A stretch of DNA of 64,000 nucleotides from Oscillospiraceae bacterium. Lineage in GTDB: Bacteria; Bacillota; Clostridia; Oscillospirales; Acutalibacteraceae. The notes below the pieces were generated by a model. The model worked only from the letters and a program-made list of their open reading frames with translations, did no database searches and had not been told where the DNA came from. The position numbers and the translations under genes were made by a program. Shown here in pieces: positions 8,962 through 17,443 of the stretch; positions within the stretch are counted from its first letter, which is position 1, and every line of letters starts with the position of its first letter. The DNA lies in NCBI GenBank assembly GCA_031270605.1, contig JAISXG010000002.1, positions 1-64,000 on the forward strand. The letters are read 5' to 3'.

Positions 8962-9552
8962 TTATAAACTGCCCTTTGTTGACCACACGCCCTCAACGCG
9001 GGGGTCAAGCGAGGTCGCCATGTCCAGCGCCTTGGCAAAGGCTTTGAAGCACCCTTCGGCGATGTGGTGATTGTTCGCGCCGCTCATTTTGCGCAGGTGC
9101 AGGTTCATGCCCGCGGAATACGCCACGGCATAAAAAAACTCCGCAAGCATCTCTGTTTCAACCTCACCGAGTTTTTCGCAGGTGTATGTCACATCGTTAA
9201 CCACATAGGGCCGGCCGGAGAGGTCAACCGCGCACAAAATCAACGTTTCGTCCATAGGCAAATAAAAATTGCCGTAGCGTTTGATGCCCTTTTTATCCCC
9301 GAGCGCCTGTTTGATCGCCTCACCCAGCACGATGCCCGTGTCCTCAATGGAATGGTGGGTGTCAACATGCAGATCGCCCTCGCACGAAAGCGTGAGGTCA
9401 AACATGCCGTGGCGGGCAAAGCCGTCGAGCATGTGGTCAAAAAAGCCAAGCCCCGTCTTCGCTTCACACCTTCCCGTTCCGTCCAAATTCAGCGTGAGCC
9501 GAACCGCCGTTTCTTTTGTGACCCGCTCCACGCTTGCAATTCTTTCAGTCAT
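8962..9552 (-). CDS. hisB: Imidazoleglycerol-phosphate dehydratase HisB
   Basis: HisB dehydrates imidazole glycerol phosphate to imidazole acetol phosphate in histidine synthesis. The 196-residue monofunctional form has both manganese-binding repeats: FDHMLDGFARHG with HHSIEDTG in the first half, and the matching histidine-rich MSGANNHHIAEG stretch in the second. No other histidine gene is next to it, so it is either a detached member or the pathway is scattered. A MITE-like element lies about 50 bp upstream of its start codon, in the place where its promoter should be. Confidence 0.96.
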   Translation of the reverse strand: MTERIASVERVTKETAVRLTLNLDGTGRCEAKTGLGFFDHMLDGFARHGMFDLTLSCEGDLHVDTHHSIEDTGIVLGEAIKQALGDKKGIKRYGNFYLPMDETLILCAVDLSGRPYVVNDVTYTCEKLGEVETEMLAEFFYAVAYSAGMNLHLRKMSGANNHHIAEGCFKAFAKALDMATSLDPRVEGVWSTKGSL

Positions 9553-9600
9553 AGCCCGTCCGCCTTTCTTCGCTTGTAAAAATATCCATTCTCCGCTTTT

Positions 9601-9769
9601 TTAAGGAACCGCTGATTAAATCGGGGTCGGCGATAGGACGAGAGATTTTTTCATCAGATTGTCTAAGTTTTTGCGGTTAAGGCTGGCGCCTTAGCAAGAA
9701 AAATTAGGCAATATGACGGAAAAAGATCCGTTATAGCGTCGGCTTTCGATTTAATCAGTGGTTCCTTAA
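9601..9769. mobile_element. MITE-like element, copy 2
   Basis: Second copy of the element at 1531-1695, about 169 bp. Its ends are the more complete: TTAAGGAACCGCTGATTAAA at the left and the matching inverted end TTAATCAGTGGTTCCTTAA at the right, with one internal mismatch. The two internal stems are kept, each with a G-T wobble where copy 1 has a Watson-Crick pair. It sits between hisB and a phosphoesterase gene, both leftward. Confidence 0.7.
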
Positions 9770-9815
9770 AAGTGTAGCATAAAAAACGGGCGGAATCAAG
9801 CCCCGCAAACGCTGT

Positions 9816-10964
9816 TTACTTTTTTCTGCGCAGCGCCTTCGCAAGCACAAAGGGCGCCGCAACCGCGGCAGCAACTCCCAGTGCCTTCAGGGAGGTTTCG
9901 AGCTTGACACTCTGGCGGTCGCGCAGCCATTTCAAAGAGCCTTGGATCGAGTCGCAGTCTGTGCCGACAAGCTCACGGTAATAGCGCATATAGGTATGGA
10001 ATTTCGAAAGGTCTGACGTGTCCAGCTCAACCACACGCACACCCTGCATCAGCCCGTCGCCATATTGCCGAAAGCCCGAGAGCTTGCACTGCCCGAGCAC
10101 AATGCCGTCCACCGTGCCCACAAAATCATTTAAATGGTCGTGGCCGAAAAACGCGCCCTTGACGTCGCCCATCTTCTTCCAGCTGTCAAACTGGCCGTTA
10201 TTATAATCGGGCGTGCAGGGCGCTTCGCCCATATAGCCCTCAACATCCGTATTCTTTCTGTCGAGCGCAAAATATTTACCCTTTTTGCCATTAAGGCCCA
10301 CAACACCGTCGAACAACATTGAGAGCGGCGTGGTTTCTTTCAGCAAACGATATTCCTCCGGCACGGGAATGTGCTGAAACAGCAGCGCGGGCAGCACTTT
10401 GCCGCCGTTTTGCTCCGCGATTTTTTTGCAGGCATCCTCATACCACACGATTTGCTCATCCTTTACAAAGGCATATTTTGAATGATATTCCTTCGGCGCA
10501 CGGTTGCCGGAATACAGAAACCATAAATTATAAAGCGGATTTTTATTTTCTTCATCATAAATAAAAAGATTATAGTCGCCATCCTCGCTCACAAAGGGAC
10601 TTGCGTTTGTGAAACGACAGTTTTCATATTCATTATAAATATCAATATGCTCTTTCTGAGCACCCATTTTCTTTTCAAGGTCGTGATTGCCGAACACCAC
10701 CGCAAGTGGAATATTGCGCTCTTTGACAGGCGCCACAATGCGCTCGATGGATTTGCGCAGCTCTTCAGGCGTGTTGCCGCCGGCATTGTCGCCCATAAAG
10801 ATGACCAGATCAGGCCGGATCGCGTCCAACGCGGCGTTTTGCAAGCGCAGATAATCGCGGATAATTGCCTGCTCACGCTCGGTTTCGTCCGCCGCTTTTT
10901 CATGCGGGTCACCCACGAGCATCATCTTGAATTTTCCATTTTTAAATTTTAAGTTTTCTTTCAT
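9816..10964 (-). CDS. Calcineurin-like metallophosphoesterase, possibly membrane-anchored at its C-terminus
   Basis: A 382-residue binuclear-metal phosphoesterase with the family motifs in order: GDPHEK (D-x-H), MGDN, FGNHD, a FQH motif and GHDHLND. The substrate is not known. The last residues form a short hydrophobic stretch (about 20 residues, rich in Ala, Val and Leu) followed by RRKK, which suggests a C-terminal tail anchor facing the cytoplasm. No signal peptide is visible. The ATG at 10964 is chosen because GGGGG lies 11 nt upstream and homology-like sequence begins there; a longer frame upstream looks non-coding. The gene is monocistronic. Confidence 0.85.
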   Translation of the reverse strand: MKENLKFKNGKFKMMLVGDPHEKAADETEREQAIIRDYLRLQNAALDAIRPDLVIFMGDNAGGNTPEELRKSIERIVAPVKERNIPLAVVFGNHDLEKKMGAQKEHIDIYNEYENCRFTNASPFVSEDGDYNLFIYDEENKNPLYNLWFLYSGNRAPKEYHSKYAFVKDEQIVWYEDACKKIAEQNGGKVLPALLFQHIPVPEEYRLLKETTPLSMLFDGVVGLNGKKGKYFALDRKNTDVEGYMGEAPCTPDYNNGQFDSWKKMGDVKGAFFGHDHLNDFVGTVDGIVLGQCKLSGFRQYGDGLMQGVRVVELDTSDLSKFHTYMRYYRELVGTDCDSIQGSLKWLRDRQSVKLETSLKALGVAAAVAAPFVLAKALRRKK

Positions 10965-11245
10965 ACTATTTGTAACCCCCTGAATAATAGAATATATCAT
11001 TGCTTTGACTAAAAATTTTTGACAAATCAAGAAAAGAATAAGTTTATGAAAAACGGTTAATACTAAGGTAACTGATGAACTCGGGCAGTGCCGCACGTTT
11101 TTTTTCAAGGGGTTTGACCGTTTTCTTCAGCAAAAACATCAAAAAGGTGAAGTTCACATTTTTGAGCAACTTGCGGACATCCGCAACCACACAAATTCCA
11201 AAGGCCGCCCAAAAGGAGTGCCTTGTTAAGGAAAGGATGGTATGA

Positions 11246-11461
11246 ATGCTTGACAGAATCTCTCTTGTGTTAGTGATCATAGGGGCGATCAACTGGGGTT
11301 CAATCGGACTGTTTCAGTTTGATATAGTCGCTTGGCTTTTCGGTGGACAGGGCGCGATTTTAAGCAGAATTATATACACTGTTGTTGCCCTCGCGGGTAT
11401 CTGGTGCCTGTCGCTTCTGTTCAGGGAAAACGAAGTTCTTGCAACCAGTCACGACGAATAA
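11246..11461 (+). CDS. DUF378 (YuzA-like) small membrane protein
   Basis: A 71-residue protein with two hydrophobic helices and the DUF378 signature IGAINWGSIGLF near the N-terminus, followed by VAWLFG and a second helix with VYTVVALAGIW-like sequence. The family is widespread in Firmicutes, and its function is unknown. A good AAGGAAAGG precedes the ATG. It ends in a strong hairpin terminator. Confidence 0.88.
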   Translation: MLDRISLVLVIIGAINWGSIGLFQFDIVAWLFGGQGAILSRIIYTVVALAGIWCLSLLFRENEVLATSHDE

Positions 11462-11479
11462 AGACGCGTCTAAACATGT

Positions 11480-11520
11480 ATTAATGGCGGAAAGGATCGC
11501 TTTCCGCCATTAATGTTTTA
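11480..11520. terminator. Strong hairpin terminator between convergent small genes
   Basis: Fifteen-bp perfect arms (11480-11494 and 11500-11514) with a 5-nt loop, then GTTTTATT on the plus side. It separates the DUF378 gene from a leftward 35-codon frame. Confidence 0.8.
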
Positions 11521-11539
11521 TTGGGGATGTTTTGCCGGT

Positions 11540-11647
11540 TTATTTGCCGAGCAGTTCTTTCACCTTCTCAATCAATTCGGTGATGAAAGAAAGAGAGTCT
11601 ACGTCAAGACCTAAACTTTCAAAAAACGAATAAATAACCTGCAGCAT
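11540..11647 (-). CDS. Small 35-residue open frame with strong ribosome binding site
   Basis: A leftward frame encodes MLQVIYSFFESLGLDVDSLS followed by 15 more residues ending in ELLGK. AAGGAG is 9 nt ahead of the ATG, and a T/A-rich flank follows upstream. The peptide looks helical and amphipathic: hydrophobic residues are spaced 3-4 apart and the net charge is acidic to neutral. It has no signal sequence. It ends against the bidirectional terminator at 11480-11520. I do not recognise a family. The frame is short, so coding status rests on the ribosome site and the terminator. Confidence 0.5.
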   Translation of the reverse strand: MLQVIYSFFESLGLDVDSLSFITELIEKVKELLGK

Positions 11648-11835
11648 AGCATTGTTCTCCTTTTTTTATTTTCTTATTCCCAAAGAAGCTCGCCATTTAG
11701 GGATGCATTTTTAGAATATCACAAAACTGTCTTTTGTTTTTTAACATATCGAAATATAAGTAAAAATTCAGCCAAAAAGAGAACATAAAAAACCACAATC
11801 CAAAAATCTTCAGATTATAGTTCGTTTTTGTAAGA

Positions 11836-12771
11836 TTAAGCCTTGCCTTCGCAGCCCAGAACCGTTTTGATTTTGTGGGCGACCATGCCCTTAATCGCGT
11901 CTCTCGCGGGGGCGAGATACTGGCGGGGGTCAAAGTGCGTGGGGTTCTCGGCAAAGTGCTTGCGGATTGCCGCCGTCATGGCAAGGCGCAGGTCGGAGTC
12001 GATGTTGATTTTGCAGACCGCCATCTGCGCGGACTGGCGGAGCATCTCTTCGGGAATGCCGATTGCGTCTGGCATTTCGCCACCGAACCGGTTGATCATG
12101 GCGACAAATTCGGGCACAACGGAGCTTGCGCCGTGCAGAACGATCGGGAACCCGGGCAGGCGGTTTGCCACCTCTTCCAAAATATCAAAACGCAGCTGCG
12201 GCTTTTGGCCGGGCTTGAATTTATATGCGCCGTGGCTTGTGCCGATTGCGATCGCGAGAGAGTCAACACCTGTGCGGGTCACAAAATCCTGCACCTGCTC
12301 GGGCTTTGTGAAAGAAGCGTCCTCGGCGGAAACATTCACATCGTCCTCAATGCCGGCAAGCTGCCCGAGCTCGCCCTCAACCGTCACACCGTGGGCATGG
12401 GCATATTCCACCACTTTTTTCGTGAGCGCGACATTGTCCTCATAGGCATGATGCGAGCCGTCGATCATAACGGAGGTAAAGCCGCCGTCGATGCAGCTCT
12501 TGCACAGTTCAAAATCTGAACCGTGGTCAAGGTGCAAGGCGATGGGCAGGCCTGTTTCGATGACAGCCGCCTCAACAAGCTTTGTGAGATAGGTGTGGTT
12601 GGCATATTTTCTTGCACCTGCGGAAACCTGAAGAATCAGGGGGGCGTTCAGGTCTTTGGCCGCCTCAGTGATGCCCTGGATGATTTCCATATTATTCACG
12701 TTAAACGCGCCGACGGCATAGCCGCCTTCATAGGCTTTTTGAAACATTTCCTTTGTGGTTACAAGTGGCAT
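11836..12771 (-). CDS. fba: Class II fructose-1,6-bisphosphate aldolase
   Basis: This enzyme reversibly splits fructose-1,6-bisphosphate to dihydroxyacetone phosphate and glyceraldehyde-3-phosphate in glycolysis, using zinc. The 311-residue protein shows the class II motifs: LHLDHGSD near residues 79-86 (catalytic Asp and zinc His), VMIDGSHHAYEDN, VEGELGQLAG, IAIGTSHGAYKF and VLHGASSV. It is Fba/GatY type. The ATG at 12771 is chosen because AAAGGAG lies 8 nt upstream; the in-frame extension beyond is leader. Its promoter is a perfect consensus, as expected for a highly expressed glycolytic gene. It is transcribed alone. Confidence 0.97.
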   Translation of the reverse strand: MPLVTTKEMFQKAYEGGYAVGAFNVNNMEIIQGITEAAKDLNAPLILQVSAGARKYANHTYLTKLVEAAVIETGLPIALHLDHGSDFELCKSCIDGGFTSVMIDGSHHAYEDNVALTKKVVEYAHAHGVTVEGELGQLAGIEDDVNVSAEDASFTKPEQVQDFVTRTGVDSLAIAIGTSHGAYKFKPGQKPQLRFDILEEVANRLPGFPIVLHGASSVVPEFVAMINRFGGEMPDAIGIPEEMLRQSAQMAVCKINIDSDLRLAMTAAIRKHFAENPTHFDPRQYLAPARDAIKGMVAHKIKTVLGCEGKA

Positions 12772-12814
12772 GGGGATTGCTCCTTTCAACGCTGTATAAA
12801 TTTTAACAACAATA

Positions 12815-12843
12815 ATTATACCCCATCCGCAGGGCATTGTCAA
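12815..12843 (-). promoter_or_regulatory. Perfect consensus promoter of fba
   Basis: TTGACA (12838-12843), 17-bp spacer, TATAAT (12815-12820) on the minus strand. Confidence 0.85.
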
Positions 12844-12943
12844 AACAATCGCAAAGGATTGTTTAGGATGAACAAAAATATATTTTGAAAACTGATTTTA
12901 TATTAAATTATTGACTGAGGCAAAGCTCGTTTTCATCCTTTCA

Positions 12944-12983
12944 AACACAAAACAGCCCGGAAATTATTTCAATTTCCGGGCTG
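12944..12983 (-). terminator. Terminator after the lipoprotein gene
   Basis: Thirteen-bp perfect arms (CAGCCCGGAAATT and AATTTCCGGGCTG, 12953-12983). On the minus strand these are followed by TTTTGTGTTTG. Confidence 0.85.
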
Positions 12984-13032
12984 ATACCTTTATGTTTCAA
13001 TCTGCCGAATTTGGGCGACTACATGCACTTAT

Positions 13033-13893
13033 TTATTTCGTTTTGATTTCATAAGAAAGAACGGCTTTTACATTGTTTAAGGATACGTTTGGAAGGAAAG
13101 AGACCTTCGCTTTAACATTGTCAATTGTAACATTCGTAATGTGTTTCCAGTTTCCTTCAACAATCTTTCCCGTTGTTTTTTCAATTTTCAGCATAACGGT
13201 TCCAGTTGTGTATTTCAATTCAATTTTCCCAGCGGAAGCATCAACCTTGATGCTATTTTGTTCCAGATCCTTTAAAAGACCGTCAATCCCGTCTAAAACA
13301 CCAATGGAACGGCCAACAGAACCTTCCTTCGCTTTTCCGTTGATGCCATCTGTTTGCTCTTTTATTTTGAGAGTGATGGTGGTATATTGCGCATCGGAAG
13401 CGGCAGTAGCAGAACTGATATCTTGCACGGACAGCTTTTCAATATCTCCCGGAGGTGTAGTGTTTGTGGTTTCATTTTTTGAAATAATGTTGTCAAAAAT
13501 AGGTTGAGCAACAGACAAAATCGAGGCAACTCCCGACCCGCTAATCTTTTCAACAAAAGCAATCTTCTGCACATTCTCAAACCCCTTGTTGACATCTGCA
13601 TTAATCGCCTTTTTATAAAGAGCCAAAACTGCGGTAGCATCAGAGCTGTTCAACGCAAAGGGATCAGCCGTTGGCGGCGCGGTGGTCGAGGCAGAACCGA
13701 CAGTGGTGGCGGTGCCGTCGCTCGGCGCAACGGTCGTGTCGCCGGTGGCCGCTTCGGTCGTTGTTTCTCCAAGGGTCGTGGATGCCGCTTCAGTTGTTGT
13801 CTCCGGTTCTTCCTTTTTGCAGGAAGCAAAGGAAAACACAACAAGTGCAAGTGCGGCCATGAGCGCAAACAATCGTATCGTATTCTTCTTCAT
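13033..13893 (-). CDS. Lipoprotein of unknown function with Thr-rich linker
   Basis: A 286-residue exported lipoprotein with a basic start, a hydrophobic stretch and a lipobox ending in FASC at about residue 25. A low-complexity linker rich in Thr, Glu and Ala (about 28-75) follows, typical of cell-surface proteins in this group. The C-terminal domain of about 210 residues is predicted mixed alpha/beta. Its tail (beta-strands with TTGTVMLKIEKTTGKI) looks distantly like the C-terminal domain of the dockerin protein at 17444-18508. I do not recognise a function. It has its own promoter and terminator. Confidence 0.8.
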   Translation of the reverse strand: MKKNTIRLFALMAALALVVFSFASCKKEEPETTTEAASTTLGETTTEAATGDTTVAPSDGTATTVGSASTTAPPTADPFALNSSDATAVLALYKKAINADVNKGFENVQKIAFVEKISGSGVASILSVAQPIFDNIISKNETTNTTPPGDIEKLSVQDISSATAASDAQYTTITLKIKEQTDGINGKAKEGSVGRSIGVLDGIDGLLKDLEQNSIKVDASAGKIELKYTTGTVMLKIEKTTGKIVEGNWKHITNVTIDNVKAKVSFLPNVSLNNVKAVLSYEIKTK

Positions 13894-13930
13894 TGTCTAA
13901 CCTTCCTTTTCTACAGAAAATAGTGGTTTT

Positions 13931-13959
13931 ATTCTAACATCTTTTCCTGCTATTTACAA
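13931..13959 (-). promoter_or_regulatory. Promoter of the Thr-rich lipoprotein gene
   Basis: TTGTAA (13954-13959), 17-bp spacer, TAGAAT (13931-13936) on the minus strand. Confidence 0.6.
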
Positions 13960-14172
13960 GAGTCCCTTGAAAAAATATTTTGTAATTTCAAGATGATTTT
14001 TGCAGCATTGCAACGCTTTTGCGTAAACTTGCATATGTTTATAAAAATATGTATAGGCTTGCCGCAGCATATGCGCTCCATTATTTTCCGCCGCACAAAA
14101 TCCTGCGTTCAGAACACGGGCCATGATCGCGCACGGCCGTGCGGCGAAGCTGCGCCGCTTGCATGCGTTATG

Positions 14173-15714
14173 TCAAGCGGCGCTTTTTTCCTGCTTTCTT
14201 TTCAGAGCCAAAAGCGGCGCAAACGTGAGAACGACCACGCCGAACGAAATCATCATCAGCACCATCATGGGCGAGACCTCGCCTGTTCTGATTTGCGCAT
14301 CCTTCTCCGCAACGAAGAAAATACCGCTCACGATCAAAAAATAAACGGGCACCGCGCGCATACAAAAACTTCTGAACGGCTCGCCGGCAAAGGGCTGCGC
14401 CCCTCCGCGCGGCAGAATGCTTTTTGAAGCAAAGGCGCAGTAAATGATCGCAATCACGCTGAGAACGACAATGAGCGGGTAATTAACCGCGTTGTTGCCG
14501 TCCGCGATCCTGCCCGCGAACGGGCGGATCAGCGTCAGCCCCACCGCAGCATAGAGCGAAACGAGCACGCCATAAACAGTTTGCAGCTTTGCGGGAAGCA
14601 CGGGAAACGCCTCGGGCATCTGCACGCTTTCTTTCGGCGCGCGCTTCGCGGCGATGAAACAGAGAATCATCACCCCAAGGCCGATGAAAAAACCCGTGGC
14701 ATATTCCCACAATGTCCACAACCCGAGGCCGTTCAACGCCTCTGAAAGCCACGGAGCGGAAATCAGGGCATTTTTGCCGTTTGCGATCATCGGAATATCC
14801 GCCAGCACGATCGCGCCCGCCGCAATGCCGCTCACACAGAGCATCAACCGCCCGCCAAATTTATCTTTGAGCAAAAAGCGCTGATAGAGATAGACCGCAA
14901 GCGTCCCCAATGTGGATGACACCACGGTGATGCTTGCGAAATAATTGCGCCCGCCGGGGATTTTTTTTGCCCATGCGTCACTGTTGAAGTGCTGCAAATA
15001 AGCCGTGAAGGGCGAGGAATCCAACGAGGAATCGGCCAACCCGTCTTTAAAAAGCTGCACCGCGTCCGGGCAGGCGAGCGAGACGACGCCATGCGCAGTG
15101 ACCGCCTTGCTCAGGTAATACACGGCATAAAAAAGAACGGCTCCGACGGCAAGCTCCCGCAGCCGGTAACGCCTGCCGCTGAAATAATAGCCGATGAACA
15201 TCGCAAAAAAGGGCATCCACCCAAACCCGAGGCAAAGCATGATGAACAGGCCGGACCACGGGCTGATTTCAACCACCCGGTTGACCGTTTCGCCCACAAA
15301 GGGAGCGGAGCTGTCAAGCTCCCCCGTCATCTGCATGCTCAAGGTGCCCCACGGCCCCGCCGTGATGCCCGTCAAAAACACGAAAAGCGGAAAAAGGTTG
15401 TATGCAATCTTTTTTCTTTCGCCAAAAACAAAAAATAAAAACAGCGAAAACCCGGCCGCCACGGCGAACATGCCCCATTTCGAGCCAAAGCCGCCGCCTC
15501 CGCGGATGTGCCAGAGCATGCCGCACCAAAAAGCGCCGCACAAAACAGCCAACAAACGAAAACCCGCGCTAAAAGAGTTCTTTTCAATTGTCTTCCCCAA
15601 TAGTATCCCTCTCTCTGCGGAGCATAGCGCCAGAAACAGCAAGCCGCAAAACATACAGTCAACCCGCCGCATTTGCGCACTTTGCCCCGTTTGCGTTTTC
15701 AGGCAGCGGCTCAA
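14173..15714 (-). CDS. Polytopic membrane protein of unknown function
   Basis: A 513-residue protein with about 12 to 13 hydrophobic segments spread over its length and short polar loops. One larger loop (about residues 205-250, including SLDSSPFTAYLQHFNSDAWA) probably faces outside. Motifs such as MLWHIRGGGGFGSKWGMF near 67-85 look distinctive, but I cannot tie them to a transporter family. It has no obvious ATP-binding or catalytic motif. The start could lie further in, at MRRVDCMFCG, since no strong ribosome site is seen ahead of the first ATG. It is separated from the upstream ATPase gene by GC-rich repeats. Confidence 0.7.
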   Translation of the reverse strand: MSRCLKTQTGQSAQMRRVDCMFCGLLFLALCSAERGILLGKTIEKNSFSAGFRLLAVLCGAFWCGMLWHIRGGGGFGSKWGMFAVAAGFSLFLFFVFGERKKIAYNLFPLFVFLTGITAGPWGTLSMQMTGELDSSAPFVGETVNRVVEISPWSGLFIMLCLGFGWMPFFAMFIGYYFSGRRYRLRELAVGAVLFYAVYYLSKAVTAHGVVSLACPDAVQLFKDGLADSSLDSSPFTAYLQHFNSDAWAKKIPGGRNYFASITVVSSTLGTLAVYLYQRFLLKDKFGGRLMLCVSGIAAGAIVLADIPMIANGKNALISAPWLSEALNGLGLWTLWEYATGFFIGLGVMILCFIAAKRAPKESVQMPEAFPVLPAKLQTVYGVLVSLYAAVGLTLIRPFAGRIADGNNAVNYPLIVVLSVIAIIYCAFASKSILPRGGAQPFAGEPFRSFCMRAVPVYFLIVSGIFFVAEKDAQIRTGEVSPMMVLMMISFGVVVLTFAPLLALKRKQEKSAA

Positions 15715-15777
15715 GGCCGTGCCCTGAGGTTCAGTGTAGCATGCAAAAACACCGGACGCAAGCGGATTTTCTTATTT

Positions 15778-15822
15778 GACGCAAAAAATTCCGCCCGCCG
15801 CGTGGGTGCGGGCGGGCGTTAC
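15778..15822 (-). terminator. GC-rich terminator, repeat copy 1
   Basis: CCGCCCGC (15791-15798) pairs with GCGGGCGG (15807-15814). On the minus strand the hairpin is followed by AATTTTTTGCG. It lies within the first of two 35-bp direct repeats and would end transcripts from the ATPase gene before the membrane-protein gene. Confidence 0.7.
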
Positions 15823-15895
15823 AATATAACTGCCATTGCCTGAGATTCGCATTCTGCGAACCCGCCGCGTGGGTGCGGGCGGGCGTTACAATATA
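15794..15895. repeat. Two identical 35-bp hairpin-bearing direct repeats
   Basis: Identical 35-bp units at 15794-15828 and 15861-15895, 32 bp apart. Each holds a CCCGCC/GGGCGG hairpin and ends in GTTACAATATA. The second runs straight into TAGCCGATTCGC, a word that recurs at 20688. The unit looks like a small dispersed palindromic repeat. Confidence 0.75.
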
Positions 15896-15910
15896 GCCGA
15901 TTCGCGGCTC

Positions 15911-17008
15911 TCAAACTCCGCTTAAAATCTCATCCGCAATTTTCAGGGCGGCTTTCTGCACCCTTTTAAAATCCATGGATTTGATATAATAGGTTTCGAG
16001 TTTATCGTGTATGCTCTTGGCAAGCTCCAACCGGCAGACCGCCTCATGAATCAAATCCCGCCGAGCCTTGCTGTTGAACCGCAGGCGGCACAGGCTTTCT
16101 GAAAGCTGCACGGTGTCCATAAAGCGCTTCGTATGTATCTTTTTTGTCGGCTCGAACGGCAGGGAGTGATAGGAGTTTTCGGTGAAAAAGCCGATGCCCA
16201 GCTCGGGCACGAACAAATGCTCAAGCTTTTCTTCGGGATGGATCGGGCAATAGCAGGCGATGACGTCATAGCCTCTGCCCAGCGCGTTTTCTTTAAGGTT
16301 TTCCAGCAAAACAGACGCGCAAAGGCCGTATTCGTCCTTAACTGCAAAAATTTTGTCACACAAGAGGCGCACGCTGTCAAACAGAACAAAAACGCCTTTG
16401 GGTGAAAGGGCGCTGAGAAAGCGCCGTTTTTCAACGCCCCTGCCGCTTTTTTGGTGTTCGCGCACGGCGAACTCCCGCCCGGCAAGGCGTTTTGCATAGT
16501 TTTCAATTTTGGGGGTGTCCACACATTGCCGCACCGTGCGGAAACTGTCGTTATCAATCGCCTTCACGGCTGAAAGAAACTGCACACAGCGGCGGTGTTC
16601 GTCTGAAGCCGCAATCGTCAGCCTGCGGATTTCGGCGGCGTGACGGCGCAGGGTGGCTGTGTTCCAAAACTCCCCCAGGTTCACAAACTGCTCCACCGCC
16701 CCGGGAAAGCGCGGCTCGATCACATGGGGGGAGGTGCCGTCCGCAATAGAGGCGCAGAGCTCGGGAAACATTACGCCGTCAAGGCTGTCAGGGTCTGAGG
16801 AGCAGGGGATTCTTTCGCACAGATAGCCCTCTTTTTCAACGATCTCCGCAACCGTTTTCATCAGGCAGCTTTTGCCCGTGCCGGGCCCGCCTTTGATAAT
16901 ATACATCCTGTGATCCTCGTTGGGATTATAAAATTCATGAAACAGCGAATAAAATCCCTGCGGGGTGTTTGAGCCGAGAAAAAAACTCAGTTGAGGAAAA
17001 TTTAACAT
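15911..17008 (-). CDS. P-loop ATPase of unknown function (PRK06851-like)
   Basis: A 365-residue protein with a Walker A motif GGPGTGKS at about residues 40-47, followed by a helix. The pattern IPCSSDPDSLDGVMFPEL then occurs, typical of a conserved Firmicute ATPase family known only as PRK06851-like hypothetical proteins. Known members are often about 360 residues with a duplicated P-loop domain. A second stretch here, VFVLFDSVRLLCDKIF, may correspond to the degenerate repeat; its P-loop is not visible. No function is established. It is transcribed alone, with GC-rich repeats and a terminator after its stop. 17009-17380 upstream contains no gene I can support. Confidence 0.75.
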   Translation of the reverse strand: MLNFPQLSFFLGSNTPQGFYSLFHEFYNPNEDHRMYIIKGGPGTGKSCLMKTVAEIVEKEGYLCERIPCSSDPDSLDGVMFPELCASIADGTSPHVIEPRFPGAVEQFVNLGEFWNTATLRRHAAEIRRLTIAASDEHRRCVQFLSAVKAIDNDSFRTVRQCVDTPKIENYAKRLAGREFAVREHQKSGRGVEKRRFLSALSPKGVFVLFDSVRLLCDKIFAVKDEYGLCASVLLENLKENALGRGYDVIACYCPIHPEEKLEHLFVPELGIGFFTENSYHSLPFEPTKKIHTKRFMDTVQLSESLCRLRFNSKARRDLIHEAVCRLELAKSIHDKLETYYIKSMDFKRVQKAALKIADEILSGV

Positions 17009-17380
17009 AGCAAGCTCCCTTTCTCCGGCGGCAGCGGCACCCTGTTCCGCGCAGCGCGGGCACCTGTCTTTTCACAAAAGCCCGTGCATCCGCCGGTGTG
17101 CACGGGGCGTATTTGCACGACGTAAAACCGTCTTTTGAGAACAAAGATTGCTTAAACGGCCATTTTGAAAATCCACACAAATACGAGTTCATAACAAGAT
17201 ATTCACCGAAAGCTTGTCGTGTTCGCTTATTTTACATAAATACCGTGCACTTTTTTGCCGATTTTGCATTCCGCGGCGACTGCCTCGCAAAACATTTTTT
17301 GCAAAACCAAAGATACGAACCCCCAAAACAAAAAAGAGTGAATTTTTAAGAGAATTGTCGAAATAGTCTTCCCAAAAGAA

Positions 17381-17409
17381 TTGACAAGCAGGAAATAAAA
17401 TGTTAGTAT
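17381..17409 (+). promoter_or_regulatory. Promoter of the dockerin protein gene
   Basis: TTGACA (17381-17386), 17-bp spacer, TAGTAT (17404-17409), about 35 bp ahead of the TTG start. Confidence 0.75.
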
Positions 17410-17443
17410 GAATACGGAAAATTTTGCTAGAGGAGGAATTCTT

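Noticed and set aside
14151-14193. GCGCCGCTTG/CAAGCGGCGC hairpin followed by TTTTTT on the plus strand
   Set aside because: The T-run lies on the strand without a gene and the hairpin overlaps the end of the leftward membrane-protein gene; not a terminator for any gene seen.
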